From positions 1 through 5,867 of the forward strand of contig JAIRUV010000151.1 in the NCBI GenBank assembly GCA_031254265.1: a stretch of DNA of 5,867 nt. Reading direction: 5' to 3'. The position numbers and the translations under genes were made by a program. The notes beneath the pieces were generated by a model that worked only from the letters and a program-made list of their open reading frames with translations, was not told where the DNA came from and did no database searches. Positions within the stretch are counted from its first letter, which is position 1; each line of letters begins with the position of its first letter. Of this stretch, positions 1 through 5,867 are shown in pieces. The DNA is from Candidatus Methanoplasma sp. (lineage in GTDB: Archaea; Thermoplasmatota; Thermoplasmata; Methanomassiliicoccales; Methanomethylophilaceae).

Positions 1-386
1 CCGACACATCGCCTGAACTGCGGCTGTTCAACACAGATGAGGGCGCGGTATCCATTGCGATCACAATGGACGATCTTGATCATCCCATCCCTGCATACAA
101 CCACTGGGTCATATGGAACGTCCCGGTAATGGATGTTATACCCTCGAATATTCCCTGCGGCGAGGCCGTCGAAAGCCTTTCCGGTGCCGTACAGGGGCGC
201 GGATACGGCAAGCACAGATACAGAGGACCTAAACCGCCGTTCAACTGGTCTCACAGATATCAGTTCAGCGTGTTCGTCCTCGACTGCATTCTGGATCTGC
301 CGGGCAGGTCCGGGAAGAAAGGACTTATGAAAGCGATGGAAGGGCACATACTCCAGAGGTCTTCACTGGTCGGCCGTTATAGGTGA
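1..386 (+). CDS. PEBP-family (YbhB/YbcL, Raf kinase inhibitor-like) protein, 3' part only
   Basis: The reading frame is open from base 3 with no start before the edge, so the gene begins upstream; 127 residues are visible and it ends at TGA 384-386. The phosphatidylethanolamine-binding protein fold is shown by an N-terminal SPEL stretch, then MDDLDHP followed by NHWVIWNVP, which corresponds to the DPD-type ligand-pocket segment. A central RYRGPKPP with HRYQFSVFVLD follows, the second conserved pocket element. The C-terminus ILQRSSLVGRYR matches the family's closing helix. Prokaryotic members are usually about 150-180 residues, so roughly 25-50 residues are missing at the left. These are small soluble proteins with an anion-binding pocket. 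Their physiological role in archaea is not established, and I infer no partner. The ATG at 66 is an internal methionine, not the start. No terminator is visible after the stop, so read-through into the ribosomal operon is possible. Confidence 0.9.
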   Translation, partial: DTSPELRLFNTDEGAVSIAITMDDLDHPIPAYNHWVIWNVPVMDVIPSNIPCGEAVESLSGAVQGRGYGKHRYRGPKPPFNWSHRYQFSVFVLDCILDLPGRSGKKGLMKAMEGHILQRSSLVGRYR

Positions 387-400
387 TGGTCGCGCGCATT

Positions 401-420
401 CTTATAATAACCTTTAATAA
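401..420 (+). promoter_or_regulatory. Candidate archaeal TATA-box region for the rps13 operon
   Basis: This is the only strongly A+T-rich block between the PEBP stop and rps13. It contains two TATA-like octamers, TTATAATA at 402-409 and TTTAATAA at 413-420, in an otherwise GC-rich gap. Archaeal TBP boxes normally lie about 25 bp before the transcription start, which would put the start near 430-445 and give a leader of roughly 95-110 nt before the ATG at 542. The second element sits in an imperfect palindrome (CCTT...AAGG, 411-422). Which octamer is used, and whether a BRE is present, cannot be settled from sequence alone. Confidence 0.55.
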
Positions 421-421
421 G

Positions 422-520
422 GAGGAGACAATCCTCGCCTCAACGTAAACTCAGGACCCGTCAACGACGAACACTGAGAGCGCATCCTGAAGGATAGCGC
501 TTGAGCACATCCCCTCGGGG
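422..520 (+). promoter_or_regulatory. Structured non-coding 5' leader of rps13: series of short hairpins
   Basis: The 155 nt between PEBP and rps13 contain no credible gene but several consecutive inverted repeats. Stem 1 pairs GAGGA 422-426 with TCCTC 432-436 (loop GACAA). Stem 2 pairs CTCAG 450-454 with CTGAG 474-478 and encloses an inner stem, CGTC 459-462 with GACG 466-469. Stem 3 starts at the next base: AGCGC 479-483 pairs with GCGCT 497-501 and ATCC 484-487 with GGAT 492-495, with one bulged A (496) and a TGAA loop. Stem 4 is CCC 511-513 with GGG 518-520. Stems 2 and 3 abut directly and could stack. If the promoter at 401-420 is used, stems 2-4 are inside the mRNA and stem 1 straddles the start. 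A role in feedback control of the operon, as for bacterial alpha-operon leaders, is inference only. Confidence 0.45.
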
Positions 521-529
521 AACATTTAC

Positions 530-534
530 GGAGG
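530..534 (+). promoter_or_regulatory. Shine-Dalgarno site of rps13
   Basis: GGAGG at 530-534 ends 7 nt before the ATG at 542. It is complementary to the CCUCC at the 3' end of archaeal 16S rRNA and fixes the rps13 start. It can also pair weakly with CCTC at 513-516 or TCCTC at 432-436 in the leader. Confidence 0.8.
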
Positions 535-541
535 AATCAAA

Positions 542-1021
542 ATGGCGAAACCGAAAAAGGACGCGCCGGCAGCTGAAGACGAGAACTTCAACTTCATTGT
601 CCGTATCGCTAACAGCGACATTGACGGTCTGAAAAGGACGGTCATCGGGCTTCAGAGCATAAAAGGCGTAGGAAAAAGGGTATCACAGATCATAGTCAGG
701 AAGGCTAATGTGGATCCCGCTGTGAAAATAGGAACGCTTTCTGACGAGAAGGTCAAAGAGATCGAGGGACTCGTCCTGACATATGTCGAGTACACCCCCC
801 ACTGGGCTGTCAACAGGCAGATGGATTATGAGACCGGAGCTGACATGCACCTCATAGGGAACAACCTCGACATGGTCCAGAAAGACGACATCAACAGAAT
901 GAAGATGATCCGCTGTTACCGCGGAATAAGGCACGAGACCAAACACAAGGTCAGAGGTCAGAGGACCCGTTCCAACGGAAGGAAGGGACTCACCATCGGT
1001 GTCCAGAGGAAACAGAACTGA
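542..1021 (+). CDS. rps13: Small-subunit ribosomal protein S13 (uS13), archaeal type
   Basis: This 159-residue protein belongs to the head of the 30S subunit, where uS13 contacts the 16S rRNA, the P-site tRNA and the bridge to the 50S subunit. The archaeal signature is clear: the core begins at residues 15-30 (NFNFIVRIANSDIDG). A helix-hairpin-helix-like IKGVGKR lies at 40-46, and the C-terminal rRNA-binding stretch at 124-153 carries CYRGIRHETKHKVRGQRT and then GRKGLTIGV. The N-terminal 12 or so residues (MAKPKKDAPAAE) are a charged extension, making the protein slightly longer than many archaeal homologues of about 150 residues. The ATG at 542 is chosen because GGAGG stands at 530-534 and no other start fits the conserved N-terminus. 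It is the first gene of the operon; rps4 follows after 10 nt. Confidence 0.98.
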   Translation: MAKPKKDAPAAEDENFNFIVRIANSDIDGLKRTVIGLQSIKGVGKRVSQIIVRKANVDPAVKIGTLSDEKVKEIEGLVLTYVEYTPHWAVNRQMDYETGADMHLIGNNLDMVQKDDINRMKMIRCYRGIRHETKHKVRGQRTRSNGRKGLTIGVQRKQN

Positions 1022-1031
1022 GGTGGTATGA

Positions 1032-1682
1032 ATGGGAGATCCAAAATTCTCACGCAGATCCTATGACACGCCCTCCCACCCCTGGCAGGGCGAGAGGATA
1101 AAGAAAGAAGTGGAGATAGTCCGCGAGTTCGGCCTTAAGAACAAGACTGAAGTATGGAAGGCACAGACGGTCCTCAGGAACTTCAGGAAACAGTCCAGAG
1201 AACTGCAGGCCCGCCTCAGAGGAGGGGACGCACAGGCAAAAGTCGAGGCTGATGCGCTTATAAAGAAATGTACACGCATGGGCCTGTTGCCAGTGACCGG
1301 CTCGGATTTGAACGATGTCCTGGTCCTTACGGATAACGACATCCTGTCAAGAAGGCTTCAGACCGTTGTTTTCGACAAGGGCCTGGCGAACACGATAAAA
1401 CAGGCAAGACAGATGATCACCCACGGGCACATACATGTCAACGGCCACAGGGTCACTGTCCCCGGATACATAGTCACCAGAGAAGAGGAGGCATCCGTTC
1501 TTTATAACAACGTATCTCCATTCACAGACGATATGCACCCGATGAGGATATCCGCAGAGCAGGCGGCGGCGAACGTCGCGGTAAAGGCCGAAGCCAAAGC
1601 AAAGGTCGAAAAAGAGACGGCGGCAAAGGCAAAAGCAGATGCGGAAGAGGCGGGAATAACACTGAAGGACGGTGAGATCTGA
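1032..1682 (+). CDS. rps4: Small-subunit ribosomal protein S4 (uS4), archaeal type
   Basis: This 216-residue uS4 is a primary 16S rRNA-binding and 30S assembly protein. The archaeal N-terminus [18 protein letters not shown] is followed by the helical domain, including [12 protein letters not shown] at 32-43 and the arginine-rich segment at 49-64. An S4 RNA-binding domain covers about 105-150 ([11 protein letters not shown], then [21 protein letters not shown]). Archaeal S4 proteins are usually about 175-200 residues. Here residues 175-205 form an Ala/Lys/Glu-rich low-complexity tail, probably helical and exposed. The start at 1032 is supported by GAGGTGGT at 1020-1027, which overlaps the rps13 stop and resembles the full archaeal anti-anti-SD sequence. 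An ATG at 1028 is out of frame. The TGA at 1680-1682 shares its last base with the rps11 ATG, indicating translational coupling. Bacterial S4 represses its own operon; whether archaeal S4 does is unknown. Confidence 0.98.
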   Translation: MGDPKFSRRSYDTPSHPWQGERIKKEVEIVREFGLKNKTEVWKAQTVLRNFRKQSRELQARLRGGDAQAKVEADALIKKCTRMGLLPVTGSDLNDVLVLTDNDILSRRLQTVVFDKGLANTIKQARQMITHGHIHVNGHRVTVPGYIVTREEEASVLYNNVSPFTDDMHPMRISAEQAAANVAVKAEAKAKVEKETAAKAKADAEEAGITLKDGEI

Positions 1683-2068
1683 TGGCAGCGAAATGGGGAA
1701 TAGCGAACATATATGCAAGTTACAACAACGTCATGATCACCCTTACCGACATAACCGGCGCAGAGACCATAGGCAAGGTCACCGGCGGAATGGTGGTCAA
1801 GCAGGCTAAGGACGAATCATCACCGTATGCGGCGCAGAAAGCGGCGGAGAAGATCGCTGAGGTGGCCAAAGAAAAGGACATAGTGGGTATACACGTCAAG
1901 GTGCGGGCACCGGGCGGAAACAAATCCACATCCCCCGGACCTGGCGCTCAGGCGGCCATCCGTGCCCTTGCAAGAGCAGGGCTGAAGATCGGACGCATAG
2001 AGGATGTCACACCCATCCCCCATGACGGCACAAAAAAGAAAGGCGGCCGCAGAGGACGCAGGGTCTGA
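1682..2068 (+). CDS. rps11: Small-subunit ribosomal protein S11 (uS11)
   Basis: This 128-residue protein has the length expected for archaeal uS11, a platform protein of the 30S subunit that contacts the 3' end region of 16S rRNA near the E site and the mRNA exit. Diagnostic segments are [19 protein letters not shown] at 5-23, [21 protein letters not shown] at 35-55 and [21 protein letters not shown] at 76-96. The C-terminus [12 protein letters not shown] is followed by the basic tail [11 protein letters not shown]. The ATG overlaps the rps4 stop by one base (TGATG at 1680-1684), and GGTGA at 1671-1675 can serve as ribosome binding site inside the end of rps4. It is followed 12 nt later by rpoD, an S11-RNA polymerase D neighbour pair typical of archaea. 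Confidence 0.98.
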   Translation: MAAKWGIANIYASYNNVMITLTDITGAETIGKVTGGMVVKQAKDESSPYAAQKAAEKIAEVAKEKDIVGIHVKVRAPGGNKSTSPGPGAQAAIRALARAGLKIGRIEDVTPIPHDGTKKKGGRRGRRV

Positions 2069-2080
2069 GAGGGCAGTCCC

Positions 2081-2914
2081 ATGGAAATAGAGATACGCGA
2101 AATGGAGGCAACCCGGGGCAGTTTCATTCTGAAGAACTCCTCCCCTGCCATGGCGAACGCACTCAGAAGGACCATGCTCGTCGACATTCCTAAGATGGCC
2201 ATTGACAAGGTGGAGTTCCATCTCGGGCCGATAATGGCGGACGACAAGGAGTACGAAAGTGTAACTCCACTCTTCGATGAGATCGTTGCTCACAGGCTCG
2301 GGATGGTGCCCGTGCCGACCGACCATGAACTGTTCACTTTCCAGGAGGAATGCGCCTGCGGAGGGGAAGGATGTCCCAGCTGTACCATAATGTACAGCCT
2401 CAACAAGATAGGGCCGTGCACGGTCCTTTCCGGCGACATGACGCCCCTGGGAAACCAGGAGCTGGCTGCCAAGGATGCGTTCATCCCCATCGTGGAACTT
2501 ACCGACGGTCAGGCCGTCCTGATATATGCCACGGCAGTGATGGGCACAGCCAGGAAGCATGTGAAGTGGCAGGCAGCTTTCGGCGTAGGGTACAAGTACC
2601 TTCCTATCGTGACCATAGATGAAAGCAGGGCAGGCGATATCAGCACGCTCAGGAGCATAGAGGTATGTCCCAGAGGAGTGTTCGAGATCAAAAGCGGCAA
2701 GCTGAAGGTAAGGGATGTGCTTAACTGCGGCATGTGCAGGGAATGCGAGGTCATATCCAGAGGCGCGGTCAAGGTCGATTCTAACGACATATCCTTCTAC
2801 TTCAAGTATGAGACCGACGGCTCTCTGACCGCACAGCAGGTGCTGGACACGGCATTGAAGATCCTTTCCAAACAGTCGGAGGATTTCTTCAAGAATATTG
2901 AAGAGGCCCTCTGA
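2081..2914 (+). CDS. rpoD: DNA-directed RNA polymerase subunit D (Rpo3)
   Basis: This 277-residue homologue of bacterial alpha NTD and eukaryotic Rpb3/AC40 pairs with subunit L to nucleate RNA polymerase assembly; it is not the bacterial sigma factor of the same symbol. The alpha motif at 17-46 reads LKNSSPAMANALRR, then VDIPKMAIDKVEF. HRLGMVPVP at 71-79 and the C-terminal dimerisation helices complete the fold. C91-x-C93-x4-C98-x2-C101 matches the Rpb3-type zinc loop. The inserted ferredoxin-like domain retains C196 (CP) plus C216-x2-C219-x2-C222, enough for one Fe-S cluster; I see no second set of four. GAGG at 2069-2072, inside the 12-nt gap after rps11, supports the start, which also matches the family N-terminus. 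The gene ends at TGA 2912-2914, nine nt before a terminator hairpin, and is the last gene of this operon. Confidence 0.97.
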   Translation: MEIEIREMEATRGSFILKNSSPAMANALRRTMLVDIPKMAIDKVEFHLGPIMADDKEYESVTPLFDEIVAHRLGMVPVPTDHELFTFQEECACGGEGCPSCTIMYSLNKIGPCTVLSGDMTPLGNQELAAKDAFIPIVELTDGQAVLIYATAVMGTARKHVKWQAAFGVGYKYLPIVTIDESRAGDISTLRSIEVCPRGVFEIKSGKLKVRDVLNCGMCRECEVISRGAVKVDSNDISFYFKYETDGSLTAQQVLDTALKILSKQSEDFFKNIEEAL

Positions 2915-2922
2915 AACCAATC

Positions 2923-2943
2923 GGGCGCAAGCCCATCTTTTTT
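2923..2943 (+). terminator. Intrinsic-type terminator after rpoD
   Basis: GGGC (2923-2926) and GCCC (2931-2934) enclose a GCAA loop of the stable GNRA class. ATC and then six T (2938-2943) follow. This is a hairpin plus U-tract on the + strand; archaeal RNA polymerase terminates mainly on U-tracts, so the T run may be the active part. The last T is also the final base of the convergent polC stop. Read on the - strand, the same hairpin is followed by GATTGGTTT, without a proper T run, so it looks one-sided. A small palindrome (AGAGG-C-CCTCT, 2902-2912) overlaps the rpoD stop. Confidence 0.75.
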
Positions 2944-5867
2944 CAATAGAAGTCGGAGAGCTTGCACTTTTTTACTTTATCATTGTTGAAGACAGAGTTC
3001 ATGCTCATCTCAAGGATCATTATCCTTTCTTTGGTGTATTCGTCAAGCTCGTATCTGTCGCTGATCTCCTTTGACACTTCCAGGTACTTCTTGACGCTTG
3101 CTTCGTGTACCGTGAGCGTCAGCTGATTGCCGCATTTACAAGCGCCTGACAGGGGGATCCTTCTGTATTTATCTCCGCATTTGGTGCATCTCACGTTCTG
3201 CGTGCTGAAACTCCTGAGATTGCCGGCCATGTCCGGCAGGAAATGTTTGTTTATGACCTTGGTCGCCACATCCCTTTCGTCCACCGCACGTATCTTTTTT
3301 CCGAGGAACAGCTGGGCATCCATCTTGTCGGTCATGCTCTCCAGCGTCGTATATGCGGACTCCTTCGGCCCCTCTGAGACATCGCGGGTGTCGTGGGTAA
3401 AGCCCAATCCTTCGTACTGTCTCGGGGTCCCGATGCGCCCTGATATGAGGTCCATCGACTTCTCCAGCTCCTTCGGGTCGCGCATCTCCATCGCTGCCTT
3501 GTAGAACTCGAGAGGGTATCTTCTGTGACAGTCTATGTTGTGGGCCTCTTTGTCTATCTCGTTCGGATCCAGCCTTGTGGTGAGAACAAGGGGCGCATCC
3601 ATCAGTCCGCCGCGCCTTTCCGGAAGATACAGTCTTGAAAAATTCAAAAGACCGTCCAGGGCCAGGATGACACAGTCCTCGTCCCCGTCGCAGTTCCTTC
3701 TCTTTGCGGCATGGAAGAAAGGATGGCCGTAACATCCCTTGATGTCGCAGTATCCTATTATGCGGCACAGGATGCAGCCGGATGTGTGAGGCGCAAGCCC
3801 GAATGTAAGGTGTCCGACGAGGTCATCCCTGTTCTGAACATGATAGTACCGCTCCAGGCCGTAAAGCTGTTCCAGCTCGTCGTCCAGGAATTTAGCGACC
3901 TTTACCAGGAAGTCCCCGCAGTACTTTGCCGGGATGATGTCCTGGACCTTGAGTTCGCAGATCTGCTCTTCATCTCTGAGAGGCTCCCCGTTCCAGTCAT
4001 GAGTATATCCGAGCTCATGAGCCTTCCCTACGCTGAGTCCGATCTCCCTCGGTCTGAAGTGTGTGATGGGCATATCCGTCATATCGAATCTTACAGTGCC
4101 GTCCTTGAAGACCGACACACCGTTCTTCGACCGGAGTATCCCTTTCTCAAGGACCTCGGGCGTTTTTGTTCTTGAGATCAGTCCTTCGACGCATCTAAGT
4201 TCATCAGGGCCCCTCTCCTTGAGATTCCTGAGCGCATCCTGATACTCCGCAGAGAGGTTGATGTTCATCATCGACGGTCCGCCGCTCCCGTAGCTTCTTT
4301 TCACATTCGATGCCGTAGTATGGACAAGGCAATCCCTGCACCATGTGCGGTATGTGGACGTCCCGCACTTCGGACAGATTCTTCTACCGACCTCTATGCT
4401 GAGCGTAGGCTCTGTGTTCGCGCCAAGGCCGGTAAGCTTCGATCTGGAAGCTTTTATCGCAGATTCCATGTCCCTGCCGTACTGCCCATCCTTTCCGACA
4501 GGGAACAAGGAATGCACCTTCGGCGACATTTCCCGGTCTTTGGCTTTCTCAGGACGCGCCATCCTTGTACCTATGCGGGTCCTAGCCTTTGCGCGGACCT
4601 CGAACCCTGCCGCTTTGCTTACTGCAGATAAGGTATCGATGCCCTCTAGTTCCCTCAAAGGAACGATCTCCCCATCCTTCATACCGAGGCCGAGCCCGTC
4701 GATCAGAGGCATGGAGTACAATGCATCCACTGTGACCTCATTCCCGGACACGCGGTGCGTTGCGCAGAGATCCTCCAAGGTCCTCTTCGTCCCCGGCTCT
4801 TTAGATATCGTCAGCCTGCCGTCGAACCTGCCGCCGGACAGGATCCCTGCCCTGAGGTCTTTGAGTCTGTCAACAGGGACATCATACCAGAACATGTTGA
4901 ATTTCGGATGCAGAGGAACGCCTGATTGTGAACACATCTCCTTCGCACGCTCGTAGGACGGGTCCTCCCAATCCTCCGGAAGCCCGCCTTTGGAAAGCAT
5001 CTCCTCCCTGTGCCACTCGATGGGATATCCGCAAGGTACGAGCGGATGGTTGTTCTCGGAGAACTCACCGTAAGGGATCAGGATCTCGCCGTTATCGACT
5101 ATCTCCGCCACCTGGTCCCGGACGGCGATGACATCCTCTTTTTTCTGACAGTGGACAAGGTCTCCGTTTCTCAGCAGTAAAAAAGGCCCGTCCAGCGTGT
5201 CGCAGGGCGTGGCAACGCAGGCTTTGCCCGGTCTCTCGATCTTGATCTGTGTGCCGAGGGCCATGAACTCGTCCATGGCATACATGCTTGCCGGACTGAA
5301 TGCCAGCGCCGCAAGGCCGGCGGTCCTCGCCCTTCCGTACCTCAATCTGAACCCTCCCACCGCACAAGGGTGTCCGAATATGGGCCTCCCCGCGACAAGG
5401 TCCTTAAGATATGTCTTCGAAGGCTGCACTCCCTTCTCACTGCTTTTTTTCTCTTCCGGGGCCTTATGCGCATCGATATACTTTCCGATGAACTCCCACC
5501 CCTGTATGTTCAGATTATCCACGTGCTTCTTCAATTTGGAGGCCTTCTGGCACATGCCTTCTGCAATGACAAGGCACGCACCGCCTCTCACACGGTTGGT
5601 CTCTATCCTCGGCAGGTTCCTGTATCCTGAGATCTCTTCCGTCTCCGTTCCTTCACCGTCTATGCATATGGGGCAGTTCTTGACTATCAGCTCTATCTCT
5701 TGAGACGTCGGAAGGAACTGAAGATGCTGGCACTGTTTGTACAGCGGTATCTCCTCGTTGAATCTAGCTATCTCTTCCTTCGTGGGGATGTATCTTCCGA
5801 TGTTAAGCGCCTGGCGCACCATGTCGGCGATCAGGACGCTCATGGCCTGTGCGGTGCCTCCCGCGGC
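2943..5867 (-). CDS. polC: DNA polymerase D (PolD) large catalytic subunit DP2, N-terminus cut by window edge
   Basis: DP2 is the polymerase subunit of the archaeal replicative DNA polymerase D, partnered by the exonuclease subunit DP1 (not in this window). The frame is open to 5867, giving 974 residues. Just inside the edge, GGTAQAMSVLIADMVR matches the internal conserved GGT-QALSVL segment of DP2, so the ATG at 5843 is not the start and roughly 130-250 residues are missing. Numbering from that ATG: GYRNLPRIETNRVRGG at 73-88; GRARTAGLAAL near 170-180; RPEKAKDREM at 430-439; a zinc site C490-x2-C493-x8-C502-x2-C505; the catalytic NCDGDED at 717-723 (3675-3695), with D719 and D721 the predicted metal-binding aspartates; and a second zinc site C886-x2-C889-x12-C902-x-C904. 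The C-terminus KCKLSDFY resembles a PCNA-interacting box with Lys instead of Gln. No intein interrupts the catalytic motif. The gene is convergent with rpoD, 28 nt apart. Confidence 0.98.
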   Translation of the reverse strand, partial: AAGGTAQAMSVLIADMVRQALNIGRYIPTKEEIARFNEEIPLYKQCQHLQFLPTSQEIELIVKNCPICIDGEGTETEEISGYRNLPRIETNRVRGGACLVIAEGMCQKASKLKKHVDNLNIQGWEFIGKYIDAHKAPEEKKSSEKGVQPSKTYLKDLVAGRPIFGHPCAVGGFRLRYGRARTAGLAALAFSPASMYAMDEFMALGTQIKIERPGKACVATPCDTLDGPFLLLRNGDLVHCQKKEDVIAVRDQVAEIVDNGEILIPYGEFSENNHPLVPCGYPIEWHREEMLSKGGLPEDWEDPSYERAKEMCSQSGVPLHPKFNMFWYDVPVDRLKDLRAGILSGGRFDGRLTISKEPGTKRTLEDLCATHRVSGNEVTVDALYSMPLIDGLGLGMKDGEIVPLRELEGIDTLSAVSKAAGFEVRAKARTRIGTRMARPEKAKDREMSPKVHSLFPVGKDGQYGRDMESAIKASRSKLTGLGANTEPTLSIEVGRRICPKCGTSTYRTWCRDCLVHTTASNVKRSYGSGGPSMMNINLSAEYQDALRNLKERGPDELRCVEGLISRTKTPEVLEKGILRSKNGVSVFKDGTVRFDMTDMPITHFRPREIGLSVGKAHELGYTHDWNGEPLRDEEQICELKVQDIIPAKYCGDFLVKVAKFLDDELEQLYGLERYYHVQNRDDLVGHLTFGLAPHTSGCILCRIIGYCDIKGCYGHPFFHAAKRRNCDGDEDCVILALDGLLNFSRLYLPERRGGLMDAPLVLTTRLDPNEIDKEAHNIDCHRRYPLEFYKAAMEMRDPKELEKSMDLISGRIGTPRQYEGLGFTHDTRDVSEGPKESAYTTLESMTDKMDAQLFLGKKIRAVDERDVATKVINKHFLPDMAGNLRSFSTQNVRCTKCGDKYRRIPLSGACKCGNQLTLTVHEASVKKYLEVSKEISDRYELDEYTKERIMILEMSMNSVFNNDKVKKCKLSDFY

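Noticed and set aside
386..448. Twenty-codon open frame starting at the ATG that overlaps the PEBP stop
   Set aside because: It runs through the A+T-rich promoter block and has no distinct ribosome binding site or recognisable product; most likely fortuitous.
383..490. Possible box C/D guide RNA (GTGATGG at 383-389, CTGA at 474-477 and 487-490)
   Set aside because: The C-box match is imperfect and overlaps the PEBP stop codon, the spacing is wrong for a compact archaeal C/D RNA, and no D'/C' pair is visible.
1820..2920. Long antisense open frame of 366 codons opposite rps11 and rpoD
   Set aside because: It lies entirely opposite two unmistakable conserved genes, shows no recognisable domain, and is explained by codon bias of the sense strand lacking stop complements.
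3675..3695. Intein at the DP2 catalytic motif
   Set aside because: Inteins occur at this motif in some Pyrococcus DP2 genes, but here NCDGDED and its flanks are continuous.
3711..4175. Open frame of 154 codons on the + strand inside polC
   Set aside because: It is antisense to the conserved core of DP2, including the zone just before the catalytic motif, and has no family features.
4345..4956. Open frame of 203 codons on the + strand inside polC
   Set aside because: It is a shadow of the DP2 coding strand with no domain or convincing ribosome binding site.
5841..5843. ATG as the start of DP2
   Set aside because: The frame stays open to the window edge, and the residues before it (GGTAQA) belong to a conserved internal DP2 segment, so the true start is outside the window.

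Overview
The window is an archaeal chromosomal segment made almost entirely of core information-processing genes. The gene set (archaeal S13, S4 and S11, RNA polymerase subunit D with an Fe-S domain, and the large subunit of the archaea-specific DNA polymerase D) makes the domain assignment secure. Near-balanced base composition, frequent AGG/AGA arginine and ATA isoleucine codons, cysteine-rich proteins and TGA at all six visible stop codons would suit a Thermoplasmata methanogen of the Methanomassiliicoccales type. That lineage call is an inference from general resemblance, not a demonstrated placement.

Layout: (1) positions 1-386, + strand, are the C-terminal part of a PEBP (YbhB/YbcL, Raf-kinase-inhibitor-like) protein that begins before the window. 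(2) Positions 387-541 are non-coding. They hold an A+T-rich TATA-like promoter near 401-420, a run of short inverted repeats, and a Shine-Dalgarno sequence at 530-534. (3) Positions 542-2914, + strand, are a tightly packed operon rps13-rps4-rps11-rpoD with gaps of 10 nt, a 1-nt overlap and 12 nt. It encodes three small-subunit ribosomal proteins and the RNA polymerase assembly-platform subunit Rpo3. (4) Positions 2923-2943 are a GC hairpin with a GCAA loop followed by six T, a terminator for the operon. (5) Positions 2943-5867, - strand, are polC (PolD subunit DP2), convergent with the operon. Its N-terminus lies beyond the right edge, so the ATG at 5843 is internal.

The operon couples ribosome small-subunit and RNA polymerase synthesis, an arrangement related to the bacterial alpha operon. 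The usual archaeal continuation (L18e, L13, S9, rpoN, rpoK and so on) is absent here, because the cluster ends at the terminator after rpoD. DP2 is a separate convergent transcription unit.

I see no mobile element, CRISPR array, tRNA, rRNA or intein, and no clearly novel multi-gene system. The points most worth a second look are the structured non-coding leader ahead of rps13, an unusual four-cysteine cluster just before the DP2 catalytic motif, and the metal-site layout of Rpo3.
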